12,695 nucleotides of DNA, from assembly GCA_019057975.1 (NCBI GenBank), contig JAHLWJ010000120.1, positions 1-12,695 of the forward strand. Direction: 5' to 3'. Of the stretch, positions 1 through 8,463 are shown one piece after another; positions within the stretch are counted from its first letter, which is position 1, and each line of letters begins with the position of its first letter. Made by a program: the position numbers and the translations under genes. Origin of the DNA: Promethearchaeota archaeon. Its GTDB lineage: Archaea; Asgardarchaeota; Lokiarchaeia; Sigynarchaeales; SOKP01. The notes below the pieces were generated by a model. The model did no database searches. It was given only the letters and a program-made list of their open reading frames with translations, and was not told the DNA's origin.

Positions 1-138
1 TTGGATTAATTTTACAAAACCAAATCTTAAAAAAATTATTTGACTATATGAAAACATAATAAAAATAAAAAAACTATAAAAATCATAGTTTTGGAAATTA
101 ATAGCAATAATTAAAAAAAATAATATTATTGATTCAAA

Positions 139-1662
139 ATGGCATTACCCCTTCCTGGTACACCAATTATAGTTGATATAGGTTCCGCTTACGTAAAGAT
201 CGGATTTGCAGGAGAACCTAGTCCTAGATTTGTATTTCCATGCATTACTGGTACAGAAAAATATAAAGCTGTTATGGTTGATGTAAGTGCGAGAAGTATG
301 TACGTAGGCAATGATGTTTCACGAATGAGGGGTGTACTTAAAATTAAACACCCTATTGAGCGGGGCGCAATCATGGATTGGGACAGTTTCTACGAAATTC
401 TTAATTATATCTTCTACACTTTGCTTCGAATTGAAAATTTATCCGATTATCCAGTATTTTACTGTGAATTACCTTTCATGAATAAAGAAACTAAAGAATA
501 CATCGCAAGACTTTTATTTGAAACTCATAACATTAGAAGTCTGATTATGATGCCAACACCCTTATTGTCATTATTCAGTGTAGGATTGACAACGGGATTG
601 GTCATCGAGAGTGGTGATGGTCTAACTTGGGTAGTCCCTATTATAAATGGTCAAATGATTCAACATTCCGTACAAAAACTTCCCCTAGCTGGTGTTGACG
701 TCAATCACAATCTGAAAAATCTTTTAATGAGGGAAGGAATAAATATAGCATCAAGTGCCGTCGATGAAATTATTAGAGAAATTAAAGAAAAAAATTGTTA
801 TTTTGTTTTGGATCCGAACAAACCCCCCAAAACGAATGAAATGTTCAGTACTCCAATGCCAGACGGCTCTACTATAAAAATGCCTAATTATATCCTCTCT
901 CAAGCACCAGAAGTTATGTTTAATCCAGGTATGTTAGGGTATAGCTCTGTTATGAATTTACCTGATGCTGTAATAGCTAGCTTAAGAGTATTAGATAATA
1001 ATTACTGGCACGAATTATTATCTCATATTGTAATTTCAGGAGGAAATCTTTCATATAGCGGTTTTGAGGAAAGATTCGAATCTGAGATGAATGCTATACT
1101 TCCTCAATTAGGTTCAATTCCAAAACCAAAACCAACACTAACTACTGTAAAAAATGAATTAATTCAACTCCAAGCAGCTGAAATGTCCAAGAAAAAACGT
1201 GATACATGTAGTCAATGTGGAACATTCGTAGATCTATCCTCTGGTATTGAATATTGTCCTTCATGTGGAGGGAGATTAGCTTTGCCTGAAATAAAAATCG
1301 ATTTATCTCCCCAAAGAGGAAAAAAATCACTAAAAAAAGGGACATGTCCTTTCTGTAATAAAGAGATTGCAGATATGTCATCTTCCTTTTGTCCTTATTG
1401 TGGAAGATCAATAGAAAGTTTAGAGAAAACTGATATTCCCGAAGTTGTAAAAATGAAAACACCTGCTCAAGAATTTACTGAATACATGGAAGCTTCTAGT
1501 AAAGTTTTAAAACTTTTTGTGCCTGACAATCTACAATTTACCATCTTTAATGGAGCAGCTATTCTAGGAAGTTTACCCTCGTTTCAGAATCTTTTTATCA
1601 CCTATGAGCAATTTCAATCTAATAAAGATCTGTTATATCGGGATATAAGCGAAATTCTTTAA
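139..1662 (+). CDS. Actin-related protein (Asgard type) with two inserted zinc ribbons
   Basis: This is an actin-fold protein, presumably nucleotide-binding and cytoskeletal or regulatory in the cytoplasm. The match to eukaryotic actin runs nearly the whole length: phosphate-1 loop around D13-K20 (then GFAG), DNase-loop region ending MYVG (54-57), HPIERG (71-76), SGDG phosphate-2 loop (158-161), KEK (216-218), MPDG (240-243), adenosine motif SGG (300-302) and C-terminal GAAILGSLPSFQ (472-483). Between the SGG region and the last segment (about 325-462), where actin has some 13 residues, lie two CxxC/CxxC ribbons: C357, C360, C373, C376 and C403, C406, C418, C421. Length is 507 residues against about 375 for actin. 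Actin Q137 and H161, important for ATP hydrolysis, align with T140 and W164, and D154 with E157. The ATG start puts the phosphate loop at the usual distance. No Shine-Dalgarno is seen. It appears to be monocistronic. Membership of the actin superfamily is certain; the function of the insert is unknown. Confidence 0.93.
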   Translation: MALPLPGTPIIVDIGSAYVKIGFAGEPSPRFVFPCITGTEKYKAVMVDVSARSMYVGNDVSRMRGVLKIKHPIERGAIMDWDSFYEILNYIFYTLLRIENLSDYPVFYCELPFMNKETKEYIARLLFETHNIRSLIMMPTPLLSLFSVGLTTGLVIESGDGLTWVVPIINGQMIQHSVQKLPLAGVDVNHNLKNLLMREGINIASSAVDEIIREIKEKNCYFVLDPNKPPKTNEMFSTPMPDGSTIKMPNYILSQAPEVMFNPGMLGYSSVMNLPDAVIASLRVLDNNYWHELLSHIVISGGNLSYSGFEERFESEMNAILPQLGSIPKPKPTLTTVKNELIQLQAAEMSKKKRDTCSQCGTFVDLSSGIEYCPSCGGRLALPEIKIDLSPQRGKKSLKKGTCPFCNKEIADMSSSFCPYCGRSIESLEKTDIPEVVKMKTPAQEFTEYMEASSKVLKLFVPDNLQFTIFNGAAILGSLPSFQNLFITYEQFQSNKDLLYRDISEIL

Positions 1663-1707
1663 AATTAAAGGATTTTTGATAAAAAATTAATAAAAACCTA
1701 TTTTGCC

Positions 1708-1715
1708 TTTTTTTT
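1708..1715 (+). terminator. Oligo-T terminator after the actin gene
   Basis: A run of eight T lies about 46 bases past the actin stop codon. Archaeal RNA polymerase commonly terminates at such runs without a hairpin. The assignment rests on position and composition only. Confidence 0.45.
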
Positions 1716-1813
1716 AAGAATATCTAATTAATAAGTGCTATTGATAGATAATTTTTAATTTCAAGGTAAATTTAAAATATTAAAATTTTATTCATTTAGC
1801 TTAGGTTTTTTAT

Positions 1814-2902
1814 TTGAAGAGCAAATTTCGGTATTTCACTATTCTATTCCTAGTGTTTTTTTTTACATTGAATATAATTCCGATTGTATTAGGTAAAACA
1901 CGAAATGCATATTTAGTCGATTTTATTTTTAGCACTGAGATTGAAGGTGAAGGATTTAAAAATGGGATTGAAGGGGGAAGCCCCAGTAATGAGGCAACGG
2001 CTTATGCTTTAGAGATTTTAGATTATTATGGTCGAACAGCTCATGACGTTACTGATCTCGAAACATACTTAGAAACAGAATTAAAGACTATGTTTGAAGA
2101 TGATGAAATTGTACTTTACGAATTATACTACTTACTTAAATCCTTAAATGTATTAGATTTTAATTATTCAAGTTTAAAAAATAGAATCCATCAGTTTATT
2201 AATGGAACTGAACAAATTGGCGGAGGATTTTCATTTTCGAATACATCTACATTAGCAAGTATGAGTTCAACATACTTTGTTGTTCAAGTTTTTGATTTAA
2301 TAGAAGAACCTATACCAAATAAAACTGTTCATAGAGATTGGATTATATTATGCAATAATAGTGATGGTGGATATGGTGGTAATAGAAGTTTATCTTCTAC
2401 TTTACTTACCACATATTATGCTGTCTATCTTTTGGAGTTGTTAACCTCCGTTAATGATTTAGCAGATAAAAATCAGACATTAACCTACTTAAATTCTTTT
2501 TACATACAGAATCCATCAGATACGAATAATTTTGGGGGGTGTTTACCTGACCTCACAGCTAATTACGCCTTGATAAGCAGTACGTATCACTGTGTAAGTG
2601 CGATATATATCATTAATGAAAGTATGCTTAATAGTGGTCAAACTACAAAATGGATAATATCTCGTCAATATTTTCAAGATGGTGGTTTTGCAGATATAAC
2701 AGAGGGAACCAGCCAGCGAATCTCATCTGTAACTTCATCGTATTATGCCTTTGAAACTTTAAAAATATTTGGTTCTTTGGGTAAATTGTCAGCAGAAGTA
2801 TTTATGGTAGAATTTAACTACTTGATTTTAATAATCATTTTGGGGAGCATTGGCTTAGTTGTGGCTATAGGCGTAATTCTTTGGCGGAGAAGAAGAATTT
2901 AA
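1814..2902 (+). CDS. Secreted, membrane-anchored prenyltransferase/squalene-cyclase-like repeat protein
   Basis: The protein starts with a signal peptide (basic MKSKFR, hydrophobic 8-26, likely cleavage near VLG at 25-27). It ends with a transmembrane helix (about 335-356) and the basic tail WRRRRI, so the body should face outside. The body has recurring helical units with glycine-rich turns: GGGFSFS (136-142), SDGGYGGN (183-190), NFGGC (239-243), DGGFAD (289-294), each next to an S/T-Y-Y/A helix. This is the pattern of prenyltransferase/squalene-oxidase alpha-alpha toroid repeats. No DxDD-type cyclase acid motif is visible, so a binding or structural role on the surface is more likely than cyclisation. 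The start is TTG: an in-frame TAG at 1802-1804 leaves no ATG or GTG before the signal peptide. I see no functional link to its neighbours. Fold assignment is good; ligand is unknown. Confidence 0.8.
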   Translation: MKSKFRYFTILFLVFFFTLNIIPIVLGKTRNAYLVDFIFSTEIEGEGFKNGIEGGSPSNEATAYALEILDYYGRTAHDVTDLETYLETELKTMFEDDEIVLYELYYLLKSLNVLDFNYSSLKNRIHQFINGTEQIGGGFSFSNTSTLASMSSTYFVVQVFDLIEEPIPNKTVHRDWIILCNNSDGGYGGNRSLSSTLLTTYYAVYLLELLTSVNDLADKNQTLTYLNSFYIQNPSDTNNFGGCLPDLTANYALISSTYHCVSAIYIINESMLNSGQTTKWIISRQYFQDGGFADITEGTSQRISSVTSSYYAFETLKIFGSLGKLSAEVFMVEFNYLILIIILGSIGLVVAIGVILWRRRRI

Positions 2903-2904
2903 TA

Positions 2905-2911
2905 TTTTTTT
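2905..2911 (+). terminator. Oligo-T terminator after the repeat protein gene
   Basis: Seven T residues start two bases after the stop codon, as expected for an archaeal oligo-T terminator. The next gene begins 82 bases further on. Confidence 0.4.
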
Positions 2912-2993
2912 ACTAAAAAATAAAAGAAAATTCAAATGAGTCTTTCCTATTTTAATATATCTATAATTCTAAATTTAAAGTATATATCAAACT

Positions 2994-3860
2994 ATGAATG
3001 ATAAAATATTAGATGGAAAGGCATTAGCAGAAAAATTAAATTTGGCATTGAAAGTTAAAATTAATGAAGCAGTAGATAGAATAGGTATTAAACCTAAAAT
3101 AGTTACTATACTAGTTGGAGAAGATCCCGCTTCAAAAGTCTATTTGAATATGAAGAAGAGAACCAGTGCTTTTGTAGGTATTGAATCAGAAATTTTAGAA
3201 TTAGATGAACATATTTCGAAAGAGATTATTACGGAAGAAATCAATAAACTTAACAAAAATGATAATGTACATGGTATTTTACTACAACTACCTCTTCCAA
3301 AATCCCAAGCTTCCAATACACTAAATTATATTGAAAATATATCCCCAAAAAAGGACGTAGACGGATTAACTCCTGTAAATAAAGGTAAACTTTACGATTA
3401 TAACGAAACCCTAGCGCCATGTACTCCTACAGGGATTATTACATTACTAGAATATTATAACATTGAACTAAAAGGGAAAGAAGTAGTTATCATTAATCGT
3501 TCAAATCTTGTCGGTAAACCTTTAATCTTTATGATGCTTAAACGGAATGCTACTGTTTCAGTTTGTCATACATCCACTATAAATATTGAAAACCATATGA
3601 GAAGAGCAGATATCTTAGTTGTAGCTGTAAGGCATCCAAATTTTGTAACTAAAGAAAAAATAAAAAAGGGTGCTATAATAATCGATGTAGGTATCAATAG
3701 AGTCAATGGAAAATTATGTGGAGATGTAAATTTTGAAGATGTTTTTGAAAAAAGTGGTAAAATTACTCCTTCTCCTGGGGGTATTGGCCCACTAACAGTT
3801 CATTTTTTGCTACAAAATACTTTTACAGCATATAAAAATCAATTAGGAATTAATTTTTGA
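2994..3860 (+). CDS. folD: Bifunctional methylene-tetrahydrofolate dehydrogenase / methenyl-tetrahydrofolate cyclohydrolase
   Basis: FolD oxidises 5,10-methylene-THF with NAD(P)+ and hydrolyses the methenyl-THF product to 10-formyl-THF in the cytosol, linking C1 units to purine synthesis and, in some archaea, the folate branch of the Wood-Ljungdahl pathway. The 288-residue length is typical. Visible signatures are the YxxxK active site (Y50, K54), QLPLP with Q98, KDVDG with D121 and D123, the nucleotide loop NRSNLVGKP (168-176; most relatives have GRSN) and the closing motif SPGGIGPLT (260-268). All catalytic residues are present, so it should be active. The ATG start gives the normal FolD N-terminus. 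AT-rich sequence upstream contains TATA-like stretches but no clear Shine-Dalgarno. It seems to be a single-gene unit; the next gene starts 166 bases downstream. Confidence 0.97.
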   Translation: MNDKILDGKALAEKLNLALKVKINEAVDRIGIKPKIVTILVGEDPASKVYLNMKKRTSAFVGIESEILELDEHISKEIITEEINKLNKNDNVHGILLQLPLPKSQASNTLNYIENISPKKDVDGLTPVNKGKLYDYNETLAPCTPTGIITLLEYYNIELKGKEVVIINRSNLVGKPLIFMMLKRNATVSVCHTSTINIENHMRRADILVVAVRHPNFVTKEKIKKGAIIIDVGINRVNGKLCGDVNFEDVFEKSGKITPSPGGIGPLTVHFLLQNTFTAYKNQLGINF

Positions 3861-4026
3861 CTAAAGTATAATTCTATAATAACCTTTTATAAAATTAAAA
3901 ACAATTAAAATTATAATTAATTGAAATTTTAAAAAAAGATAGTAATAAAAACTTTCATTATTACTATAAAACAAGATAACGAACATTAATAATACCTTAG
4001 AGTTAGAACAAAGTTCCTTATAAAAA

Positions 4027-4482
4027 ATGGCAATATTAGAAGTTGGAATCAATATTGGAATGAAAAGCTTAATTGAGATTAAGTATTATTCATCTTCGGA
4101 TAATGTCTTAGATCCAAATTTGCGTGCTGGATTTCTAACTGCATTGGAAAGTTTTACAAGTGAAGTTTTTGGTGACGATATTAACGTAATCTCTCTTGCA
4201 AGCTTTAAGTTAGTCTGCTACTGTGAAATGATACAAATGCCCAGTAATGATGCTGAAAATACACAACCATTATTATCATTTGCCATTATTGAAAAAGGAA
4301 CAGAAGTTCCGGTAGTTAAAGAGCAATTAAACGAAATTGTTACTTATTTTCTAAACCGGTACTCATTAAATGATATCTTTTCCAAAAAACCTAGATATTT
4401 TAAAGATTTTGAAACTCGTATAAATGAAATCTTAGGAGACTTAAAACTAAAGACAGAAGATCGATTTAGAAGTATATTTTAA
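4027..4482 (+). CDS. Longin-like small protein preceding a DRG-type GTPase
   Basis: I do not recognise a specific named family. The 151 residues follow a longin-like pattern: an N-terminal strand (about 13-22), a helix (32-48, LRAGFLTALESFTSEVFG), paired strands (52-69 and 81-90), then helices (95-112 and 125-140). Longin and roadblock folds are abundant in Asgard archaea and serve as partners or regulators of GTPases. Only 22 bases separate it from the GTPase gene, so co-transcription is likely, and a partner role for that GTPase is the natural inference. The ATG at 4027 is used. A second in-frame ATG at 4060 (M12) just before the first strand is an alternative. No signal peptide or membrane segment is seen. 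Gene reality is near certain; the fold call is moderate. Confidence 0.7.
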   Translation: MAILEVGINIGMKSLIEIKYYSSSDNVLDPNLRAGFLTALESFTSEVFGDDINVISLASFKLVCYCEMIQMPSNDAENTQPLLSFAIIEKGTEVPVVKEQLNEIVTYFLNRYSLNDIFSKKPRYFKDFETRINEILGDLKLKTEDRFRSIF

Positions 4483-4504
4483 TAACTTTTGCAGGGATTG
4501 ATTT

Positions 4505-5701
4505 TTGAGTTCAAATATTGGAGCACCAGCTAAAGCGAAGTACCAAGAATATTTAGATGCTGGATCTTTAGAGCAAAAAATAAAACTACTGGGGGAATTC
4601 ATTTCTTTAGTTCCTAAACATAAAGCAACAGAGAAGATTATAGCACAAAATAAATCTCGTCTTGCTAAGATGAAACGTGAGCTTGAAGCTCAAAAACAGC
4701 GACAGAAGATTACTCAAAAGGTTGTCAGCCCCTTTTCAATCAAAAAAGAAGGAATTCAAATAATCTTGATAAGTGCATATTATACACCTGGAGCTGGTAA
4801 AACTTCTCTTTTAAACTTTTTAACTGGCGCTGCGGAAGAAAAAATTGGTAAATTTACTGCTCTTCCTGAAATAGGAATCTATCAATATAACAAAATTCGA
4901 TTTCAAATCGTAGAAATGCCTTCAATCATGAGAGGTGCATCAGAGGGTATAGGAAATGGAAAAGAAATATTATCTCAACTTAGATCTTGCGATTTAATTT
5001 GTATATGTGTGGATTTATCGAGAAGTTTTGAAGAACAAATGAGTTTACTTTTAGAAGAATTATCTAAAGCTGAAATCAGAATAAATATACCTCCTCCTCC
5101 TCTGAAAATTCAAAAAACAGGCTCAAATAAAATTCAAGTTCTGTATTTAACAAGTGAAGCCAAAGATGTCGAGGATATTAAAGACTTTACTGAACAAATT
5201 AAAGAAATTATACAGGAAAATGGGATAAGAAATGCTATAGTAAAAATATATGGATCTATTTCTTTTGATGATATTATAGATGCTTTAAATCCTTCTGTTG
5301 TCTATAAAAAAGCTATGGTTATAGCAACTAAGGGTGATCTCCCCCACACAGAGGAACCATTCGAAAAATTAAAACGGGAGTATTCTGATAAATTTTCAAA
5401 AATAATAGGGACTAGTATACATAAAAAAAACTTCCCTCAAGATTTTGGTGAAGTAATTCTAAGATATTTAAAAAAAATACGTATATATACAATGAGCGCT
5501 GGAGGAGATATAGCAGAGAAACCATTAATAATGGAGGAAAACTCAACTATTAAAGATGCTGCAATTAAGATTCATAAAAGTTTCTATGAATCTTTTGATC
5601 ATGCAATAGTTATAAGGCAAGACGCTCGTCAAAAACGTAAAAAAGTGGGACTAGATTACGAATTACATAATATGGATATAATTGAAATCTTTACTATATG
5701 A
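4505..5701 (+). CDS. DRG-like TGS-domain GTPase with degenerate G1 and G3 motifs
   Basis: The architecture is that of the DRG/Rbg subfamily of OBG GTPases, which act on ribosomes in translation. An N-terminal helical region contains the DRG-like KATEKIIAQNKSRLAK (40-55). The G domain has a P-loop at 93-100, a switch-I-like FTAL (117-120) and G4 TKGD (275-278). An insertion of the S5D2L type (about 190-265) follows the DRG pattern RINIPPPP...KKTG-like. A C-terminal TGS domain spans about 325-398. Two motifs deviate. The P-loop reads YTPGAGKT, with Tyr in place of the first Gly. G3, normally DLPG, is EMPS (137-140). Nucleotide binding may persist through GKT, but hydrolysis or switching should be altered. 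The start is TTG, eight bases after a partial AGGG Shine-Dalgarno. It is co-directional with the longin-like gene, 22 bases upstream. It may be a divergent paralogue of the canonical archaeal DRG protein. Confidence 0.88.
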   Translation: MSSNIGAPAKAKYQEYLDAGSLEQKIKLLGEFISLVPKHKATEKIIAQNKSRLAKMKRELEAQKQRQKITQKVVSPFSIKKEGIQIILISAYYTPGAGKTSLLNFLTGAAEEKIGKFTALPEIGIYQYNKIRFQIVEMPSIMRGASEGIGNGKEILSQLRSCDLICICVDLSRSFEEQMSLLLEELSKAEIRINIPPPPLKIQKTGSNKIQVLYLTSEAKDVEDIKDFTEQIKEIIQENGIRNAIVKIYGSISFDDIIDALNPSVVYKKAMVIATKGDLPHTEEPFEKLKREYSDKFSKIIGTSIHKKNFPQDFGEVILRYLKKIRIYTMSAGGDIAEKPLIMEENSTIKDAAIKIHKSFYESFDHAIVIRQDARQKRKKVGLDYELHNMDIIEIFTI

Positions 5702-5709
5702 TTTTTTTT
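5702..5709 (+). terminator. Oligo-T terminator after the GTPase gene
   Basis: Eight T residues directly follow the TGA stop codon. They lie in the 27-base gap between this gene and the convergent helicase gene, where a plus-strand stop would prevent read-through into the helicase antisense strand. Confidence 0.5.
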
Positions 5710-5728
5710 ATTTTGTAATTAGACCTAT

Positions 5729-8398
5729 TCAATATTTTATCTGTTCGATTAAATTAGGAAACTCTTGGATCTCCAATTTATATTTTGAATCTAAATCGAA
5801 AATTCCTTCTAATATGTTTTTTATACTCTCTAAACTATAGATTAAATTTTCTAGATAACCGATCATATCACCTTTGTGAATTACTATTTTATATTCTTCC
5901 ACAAAATATCTACAGATTTCCTCTATTGTTAATTTATGCTCTACTCGTAGATTTAATATGATTTTCTCAAGGTTTAATCGTCCACAATCGCAATATGGTG
6001 AATCTTTACAACTACAATTGAAAATCTCACTTACCCATTTCGAAATGAATTCTATAAATTCCTGAGAGAATGTTTTTCTTTTTCGTATAGAATCCGCGTG
6101 CATAAGAGAAAGAACGCTACCACTAAATAAATTATTACTACGATATCTCATGTTCACATTTTTAGCTAAATCTGCTACAATTCCTTTAGACAAATATACA
6201 TTTTTAATAGGTTTAAGGTCAAGAGCAATTGTAATTACTGACTTCTCCTTATTCTTTAATATATCCACAATTTCTAAACATTGTTCTATAATTAAGAATG
6301 ACTTTGCGATAGCTTGCCCTAAATGAGTGGATTTATAGATAAAATTTTCTTTTATTCTTATTAGTCTCATCAGATTTAATTTTTTTAAAAATGAATCTAA
6401 CTCATATTTGTTATTAATTAAAAGTTCGAAAAATATATAGATAGTTTCTTTTTTAATGCCTTGATTAAACATAGATATAAAGGCTAATAATTCTGTTAAA
6501 CTTTTACTTTCGTTTGGGAGTAATTCAAAATCTTTAATTTTTCCATTTAATAATTTAATAGCAATTACTTCTTCAGTTTCTTTCATTTTAGGTGAATAAA
6601 CCTTTTCTGGCTCCACAAGTAAATATGCATAACCTAAATCATGCTTTCTTAGCCTTCCACAGCGTCCTAACATCTGTTCAAATTCTGCTACGCTTAGCCA
6701 TTTAATACCCATAGCTAAGGATTCAAAAATTACTTGACTTGCTGGAAGATCCACACCAGCAGCTAATGCAGCAGTCGCGACTACTCCGGCAATTTTTTGA
6801 GCTCTAAAGTCACCTTCAATTACTTTTCTTTCCTCATTAGTTAACCCCGAATGGTATGAAGATACATTGATTCCTCTTTCTTGCAAGTGAGCGGTGATAA
6901 TTTCACATTTGTTCCTAGTATTGGTAAAAATTATCGACTGACCTTTAAAACCATATTTAGATTTTTTAAAGTAAGCCGCTTTAACTAATTTTGAAATCCG
7001 TTTGTATTTTTGAACTTCATTAAGGCATAGTATTAGATGTCTCTCAATGGGAACAGGTCTGTTGTTATACATAATCAACTTGCAATCTAATTTTTCAGCT
7101 AAAAGTTTTGGTTCTCCTAACGTAGCACTTAAATATAAAAATTGAGCTTCATTATAAAGCAACTTCATACGAGCAATGAATCCATCTAACAAGTAACCCC
7201 TCTCTGAATCAATCAAGGTTTGAATCTCGTCAACAATAATCGTACTAATATTTCCTAGAAGTGACTTTTTGCCACTTCTTAAAACATAATCTATTGCTTC
7301 ATATGTAGCTATAATTATATCTGCATTGATTAAATCCTCTTGGGCTGTTTCTTCACTTTTTTCAAATAAAGATACCCCCACTTTTTTTAATATTTTTAAG
7401 TTTAAAGATTTATATCTTTCTTTAAATTCTTCAGTTCTTAAATTAGCTAAAGCTACAATTGGTACAAGATAAAGTATTTTTGCACTTCTATTCTTTAAAA
7501 CTTTCGAGACACCTGCTAATTCTCCTACTAACGTTTTCCCTCCTGAAGTTGGTGCTATTATTAATTGGTTTGAAGCTTCTCTTATTAAACCTTTTTCAAT
7601 AGCTAGGGCTTGTATTGGCAACAAAAAATTTATATTATATTGCTTTAATACGTTTTTAAAAGGCTGCGGGATCTCTAAGTCCTCAATTTTTTGATTAAGA
7701 TATTTCTTATTAATTGGAGATTTTTTTTCAATATCATAAAGCGTAATATCTCTATTGGTTGCAGGATTAAAATCCGCTTGAAATAAGCTTAAAAGTTTTT
7801 TTATATTTTTAAATTTTAGAATCATATGTGTAAAAAAGCTTTTTAACTTTGGATTAATCCGATCTTGATTAACTAAACCTCTATGTCTTACTTCCCTAGC
7901 AATGATATTATATGCACATTCAGAGCATAATATTTGATTTTTAAATGATAATATTTGAGATCCCTCGTTTAAAATTGTGAATTTCTGAGTATCTAAGCAA
8001 GATTTACAAAAAGTTAAATTCTTTATTTTATTTTCATCAAATTGAAAGTTTTTAAGCATTTCATTTATAATAGTGAGATTTTCAAGAGAAGATTGGCTTG
8101 AAAATGCAATAAATCTGTTTTTATCAGAAAGTAAAAATTTTTTAAAGAGATGAGGGTTAATTGGAGCGATATTTCCATCTTTTTCAATTTTATTAAAACT
8201 TAATGGACGAATTCTATTTTTAAAATCTAAACCAAAAAGAACAGTCCCCCTAAAAAAAGGTTCGTTGATATAGGAAAATTTGAAATCTTTTTCCTTAAAC
8301 TTTTTTATATAAAAGAAATTAACATTTAAAATCAGATCTTTCTTAGATTTTTCTTTACAATCTAAAACAATAAAAAAATCTCTTGAAGATATGCTCAA
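5729..8398 (-). CDS. Archaeal Ski2-like superfamily 2 DNA/RNA helicase with N-terminal zinc-binding region
   Basis: ATP-dependent nucleic-acid helicase with a complete SF2 core: Q-motif-like LLPIQALA (259-266), motif I APTSGGKT (282-289), VPIVALA (312-318), motif II DEIQ (390-393), motif III SAT (424-426), FTNTR (491-495), ATAALAAGVDLPA (541-553) and motif VI QMLGRCGR (575-582). The pattern is that of Ski2/Hel308-like enzymes, and with the extra N-terminus it fits the archaea-specific COG1202 group. Residues 1-240 precede the core and hold C131, C134, C158 and C161, a likely zinc site. A second cysteine cluster (C795, C797, C803, C805) lies in the C-terminal region. TTG is the start: an in-frame TAA lies 15 bases upstream, and an AAGG sequence sits eight bases before it. 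DEIQ instead of DExH is consistent with my memory of the group. Substrate is unknown; DNA repair or RNA processing are both possible. Confidence 0.92.
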   Translation of the reverse strand: MSISSRDFFIVLDCKEKSKKDLILNVNFFYIKKFKEKDFKFSYINEPFFRGTVLFGLDFKNRIRPLSFNKIEKDGNIAPINPHLFKKFLLSDKNRFIAFSSQSSLENLTIINEMLKNFQFDENKIKNLTFCKSCLDTQKFTILNEGSQILSFKNQILCSECAYNIIAREVRHRGLVNQDRINPKLKSFFTHMILKFKNIKKLLSLFQADFNPATNRDITLYDIEKKSPINKKYLNQKIEDLEIPQPFKNVLKQYNINFLLPIQALAIEKGLIREASNQLIIAPTSGGKTLVGELAGVSKVLKNRSAKILYLVPIVALANLRTEEFKERYKSLNLKILKKVGVSLFEKSEETAQEDLINADIIIATYEAIDYVLRSGKKSLLGNISTIIVDEIQTLIDSERGYLLDGFIARMKLLYNEAQFLYLSATLGEPKLLAEKLDCKLIMYNNRPVPIERHLILCLNEVQKYKRISKLVKAAYFKKSKYGFKGQSIIFTNTRNKCEIITAHLQERGINVSSYHSGLTNEERKVIEGDFRAQKIAGVVATAALAAGVDLPASQVIFESLAMGIKWLSVAEFEQMLGRCGRLRKHDLGYAYLLVEPEKVYSPKMKETEEVIAIKLLNGKIKDFELLPNESKSLTELLAFISMFNQGIKKETIYIFFELLINNKYELDSFLKKLNLMRLIRIKENFIYKSTHLGQAIAKSFLIIEQCLEIVDILKNKEKSVITIALDLKPIKNVYLSKGIVADLAKNVNMRYRSNNLFSGSVLSLMHADSIRKRKTFSQEFIEFISKWVSEIFNCSCKDSPYCDCGRLNLEKIILNLRVEHKLTIEEICRYFVEEYKIVIHKGDMIGYLENLIYSLESIKNILEGIFDLDSKYKLEIQEFPNLIEQIKY

Positions 8399-8463
8399 AT
8401 TTGAAACCTTTTAAAATGTTAAGTTGTAATTAAAATGAATGAAAAAAACCACTTCAATTTTAC

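Noticed and set aside
189..374. Open frame of 61 codons on the minus strand inside the actin gene
   Set aside because: It lies wholly opposite a well-supported actin frame, and its translation resembles no protein; it is a shadow frame.
1142..1462. 106-codon minus-strand frame opposite the zinc-ribbon insert of the actin gene
   Set aside because: The plus-strand frame contains regular zinc ribbons in phase with actin; the antisense translation is low-complexity and shows no motifs.
3861..4052. Minus-strand frame of 63 codons between folD and the longin-like gene
   Set aside because: It consists of hydrophobic residues typical of translated AT-rich spacer and overlaps the start of a real gene.
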